In this document: positions 61,762-64,000 of the stretch, in pieces | How positions within the stretch are numbered: the first letter of the stretch is position 1 | Layout of the letters: each line of letters starts with the position of its first letter | Assembly (NCBI RefSeq): GCF_019916025.1 | Contig: NZ_CP079737.1 | Span: 806,001-870,000, forward strand | Length of the DNA: 64,000 nt | DNA from: Paraclostridium bifermentans | GTDB lineage: Bacteria; Bacillota; Clostridia; Peptostreptococcales; Peptostreptococcaceae | Direction of reading: 5' to 3' | Program-made: the position numbers and the translations under genes | Notes under the pieces: model-generated | Told to the model about the DNA's origin: nothing | The model's database searches: none | The model's input: only the letters and a program-made list of their open reading frames with translations

Positions 61762-62952
61762 ATGTATGATTTTGAAGATATATTATGTAGAAAAGAAAAT
61801 GGATCTAAAAAGTGGAATGAGGATTATATAAATAGAAGGTTTCCAGGATTTAAAACTCCATTTTATCCACTATTTATAGCTGATATGGACTATAAATTGC
61901 CAATTGAAATAACTAATAATTTTATGGAATTTATACAAAAATGTGATTTTGGATATTTTGATGTTTTAGAAAAATTTAATGAATCTATAGTTAATTGGTA
62001 TAAAAAAATAAATGATATAGAGATTGATAAAAATATAATATTACCTGGAATAGGGACTTTGGCATCTATGAATTTAGTAGCTAAAACTTTACTAAATAAA
62101 AATGATAGTGTTTTGATTTTTACTCCAGTGTATGGACCGTTTCGAGATATAGTGGAAAATAATGAACTAAATCTTATTAAACAATCGTTAAAAAATATAA
62201 AAAACAGATACTATATTGATTTTGATGAGCTTGAATCCAATATAATTAAGAACGACATAAAGTGTGTATTGATGTGTAATCCACATAATCCATCTGGACG
62301 AGTATGGGATTATGATGAATTAAATAAATTAGTATATATATGCAAAAAATATAATGTTTTTTTATTATCAGATGAAGTTCATAGTGACTTGGTATTAAAT
62401 GATAAAAAATTTATTTCTCTAATAAACTTTGAGAACGACTATGAAAATATAATAATTAGTTCATCTCCAAACAAGACTTTTAATTTAGCTGGAGTGTGTG
62501 GTTCATATTTATTAATAAAAAATAAAATACTTCATGATAAAATAAAAAATACATTTCTTAAAAATAAATTAGAAATAAACAGAGTGGGATATGAATTTTT
62601 AGTAGCTTGTTATGAAAATGGACATAATTGGGTAGATTCATTGAGAGAAAATATAAAAGAAAATTTAAAAATTGTAGAGCTTTTATTAGACAATGAAGGA
62701 ATAGAAGTAATGACTCCAGAGTCTGGATATTTAGTTTGGGTTAGACTGAATAAAGTTAATGATAGTTTAGAGTTTGTTGAAAAGCTTGCTAGAGAAAGTG
62801 GAGTATTACTAGAAAGTGGAACAAGGTTTGTTGATAGTGAAAATGGATATATACGTATAAATATAGCCACTAGTAAAACTATAATTGAAAAATCAATGAG
62901 AGAACTTAATAAATTTTATGATGAGTTTATAAAAAAAGAAGCTGTAACTTAG
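61762..62952 (+). CDS. MalY/PatB-type PLP-dependent aminotransferase (C-S lyase-like)
   Basis: Fold-type I PLP enzyme of 396 residues. The Schiff-base lysine lies in SSPNKTFNLAG, with CNPHNPSGRVW and LLSDEVHSDLV before it. This is the MalY/PatB cystathionine beta-lyase family. MalY of E. coli also dampens sugar-operon induction. Here it is coupled to a PTS EIIC and an RpiR regulator, so it may act in the operon's control or on an S-linked substrate. The role is inferred. Confidence 0.92.
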   Translation: MYDFEDILCRKENGSKKWNEDYINRRFPGFKTPFYPLFIADMDYKLPIEITNNFMEFIQKCDFGYFDVLEKFNESIVNWYKKINDIEIDKNIILPGIGTLASMNLVAKTLLNKNDSVLIFTPVYGPFRDIVENNELNLIKQSLKNIKNRYYIDFDELESNIIKNDIKCVLMCNPHNPSGRVWDYDELNKLVYICKKYNVFLLSDEVHSDLVLNDKKFISLINFENDYENIIISSSPNKTFNLAGVCGSYLLIKNKILHDKIKNTFLKNKLEINRVGYEFLVACYENGHNWVDSLRENIKENLKIVELLLDNEGIEVMTPESGYLVWVRLNKVNDSLEFVEKLARESGVLLESGTRFVDSENGYIRINIATSKTIIEKSMRELNKFYDEFIKKEAVT

Positions 62953-62968
62953 TTATGGCTTCTTTTTT
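62931..62968 (+). terminator. Terminator overlapping the end of the aminotransferase gene
   Basis: AAAAAAGAAGC pairs with GCTTCTTTTTT; the left arm encodes the last lysines of the protein. Confidence 0.85.
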
Positions 62969-63031
62969 ATGTGAAACTGCTAAATGAATTTTGAAAAAAT
63001 TAAAAATTATGCATAAATTTTAAAAATAATA

Positions 63032-63088
63032 TTGACAGTGATAACTATTATCAGTAAAATATAAAACAAGTAATGAAAACTATTATCA
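63032..63088 (+). promoter_or_regulatory. Promoter with two Fur boxes
   Basis: TTGACA (63032-63037) and TAAAAT (63055-63060) are 17 bases apart. The palindrome TGATAACTATTATCA (63039-63053) fills the spacer and matches the Fur/PerR-type box TGATAATNATTATCA with one mismatch. A second copy, TGAAAACTATTATCA, is at 63074-63088. Fur-iron binding would block this promoter. Confidence 0.85.
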
Positions 63089-63123
63089 ATAATTAACTAG
63101 TTTCAGAAAGAGAGAGTAAGCTA

Positions 63124-64000
63124 ATGAAAAAAAGATACTTATTAATTGTATTAATATTATTGTCAATAACCTCTTTGTTTATAGGAGTTAACGATATAAC
63201 TTTAATGGATATTGTAAGTTACAATAAAGAAAAAGTAGATATATTTTTTATAAGCAGAGTTCCTAGACTTGTGAGTATACTGTTGGCAGGATTAGGGATG
63301 AGTATATGCGGATTAATAATGCAACAGGTAAGTCGAAATAAATTTGTTTCACCTACAACGGGTGCAACAATTGATTCAGCTCAATTGGGATTGGTATTTG
63401 CAATGTTGATTATACCAAGCACAGGCTTAGCTGGAAAAATGATAGCATCATTTGCTTTTGCACTTGCAGGAACTTTTATTTTTATGAAAATTTTAAAAAG
63501 TTTAAAGTTTAAAAATGCTGTATTTGTTCCATTGATAGGTATAATGTTTGGAAACATTATAGGTTCTGCAACTACTTTCATAGCGTATAAATACAATCTT
63601 ATGCAAGATATAACTGCTTGGATGCAAGGTAACTTTTCTATGATAATAAAAGGAAATTATGAGATGCTATACATAACAATACCATGCATAATAATGGCTT
63701 ACATATATGCAAATAAATTTACAATAGCAGGAATGGGTGAAGACTTTGCTACTAATTTAGGTCTTAATTACAATAAAGTTGTTAACTTAGGGCTTATGAT
63801 AGTTGCAATTGTAACAGTTTGTGTGGTTATAACAGCAGGAAGTATACCTTTTATAGGATTGATAGTACCAAATATAGTATCTATGTACAAAGGTGATAAC
63901 TTAAAGGATAGTATATGGCATACTGGGTTATTTGGAGCGATATTTGTTTTAATATGTGATATATTTTCAAGGACTGTCATATATCCATATGAAATTCCGA
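63124..64000 (+). CDS. FecCD-type iron-siderophore ABC permease, 3' end missing
   Basis: The gene runs off the right edge; 292 residues are visible. It begins at ATG, about 16 bases after an AGAGAG site. The N-terminal RVPRLVSILLAGLGMSICGLIMQQVSRN is the FecCD/BtuC permease signature, and ITAGSIPFIGLIVPNIVSM is the conserved loop facing the ATPase. The layout suggests a YclN/CeuB-like catechol-siderophore importer. A second permease, ATPase and binding protein are expected beyond the edge. It is controlled by the two Fur boxes just upstream. Confidence 0.93.
   Translation, partial: MKKRYLLIVLILLSITSLFIGVNDITLMDIVSYNKEKVDIFFISRVPRLVSILLAGLGMSICGLIMQQVSRNKFVSPTTGATIDSAQLGLVFAMLIIPSTGLAGKMIASFAFALAGTFIFMKILKSLKFKNAVFVPLIGIMFGNIIGSATTFIAYKYNLMQDITAWMQGNFSMIIKGNYEMLYITIPCIIMAYIYANKFTIAGMGEDFATNLGLNYNKVVNLGLMIVAIVTVCVVITAGSIPFIGLIVPNIVSMYKGDNLKDSIWHTGLFGAIFVLICDIFSRTVIYPYEIP

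Overview
The window comes from a very AT-rich, spore-forming, Gram-positive anaerobe. The block mnmA - (Ala T-box) alaS - ireB - ruvX - fur - RNase J - ylbF-like - dacF - M50 protease - scpA - scpB - ytfJ, the cotJABC spore-coat operon, a dlt operon that starts with dltD, and the codon use all suggest Peptostreptococcaceae, close to Clostridioides, Paeniclostridium or Paraclostridium. The species is inferred from gene order and was not searched. I saw no rRNA or tRNA genes, CRISPR array or intact insertion sequence.

Layout. 0-6.5 kb: a response regulator cut by the left edge, a small membrane ORF and a VanS-like histidine kinase, facing a pyruvate carboxylase across a 132-bp nested palindrome. 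7-10.3 kb: a 14-TM drug exporter, a DUF2232-type membrane protein behind a closed-stem leader, and a DUF3783 protein. 10.4-32.6 kb: conserved core genes for tRNA thiolation, alanyl-tRNA synthesis behind a T-box, IreB, an unusual 722-aa phosphatase-like membrane protein, RuvX, LCP cell-wall ligase, Fur, RNase J, a MalK/MsmK-type ATPase with a cre site and a PucR-type regulator, DacF, ScpAB, YtfJ, MarR and leucyl aminopeptidase. A small-RNA-like unit follows.

32.8-38.4 kb is accessory. It holds two uncharacterised membrane proteins, a two-gene flavoprotein pair (a PyrK-like reductase with a cysteine-dense N-terminus and a GidA-like FAD protein), three tandem paralogous small membrane proteins that all appear to use TTG starts, and a short gene for a secreted peptide of about nine residues with its own strong terminator. 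38.5-41.2 kb is a spore-coat/manganese-catalase cluster with cotJA-cotJB-cotJC.

41.3-45.2 kb is a gene-decay zone: a yvrJ gene, a second decayed yvrJ tail that kept its terminator, a truncated DUF1659 gene, broken ASCH-domain and EamA-transporter genes, and a DUF2975 gene with no visible XRE partner. 45.4-50.7 kb holds an HD phosphohydrolase and the complete D-alanylation operon dltD-dltX-dltA-dltB-dltC; the 48-codon dltX overlaps the end of dltD. 51-57 kb holds MurJ and mixed small genes.

57-63 kb holds a LytS/LytR two-component system, then a cre-controlled operon of PTS EIIC, RpiR-type regulator and MalY/PatB-type aminotransferase. The right edge cuts an iron-siderophore permease gene with two Fur boxes in its promoter region. 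The best candidates for undescribed biology are the secreted peptide, the TTG-start paralogue triplet, the PyrK/GidA-like redox pair, the 722-aa membrane protein beside ruvX, and the nested palindrome at 2.9 kb.
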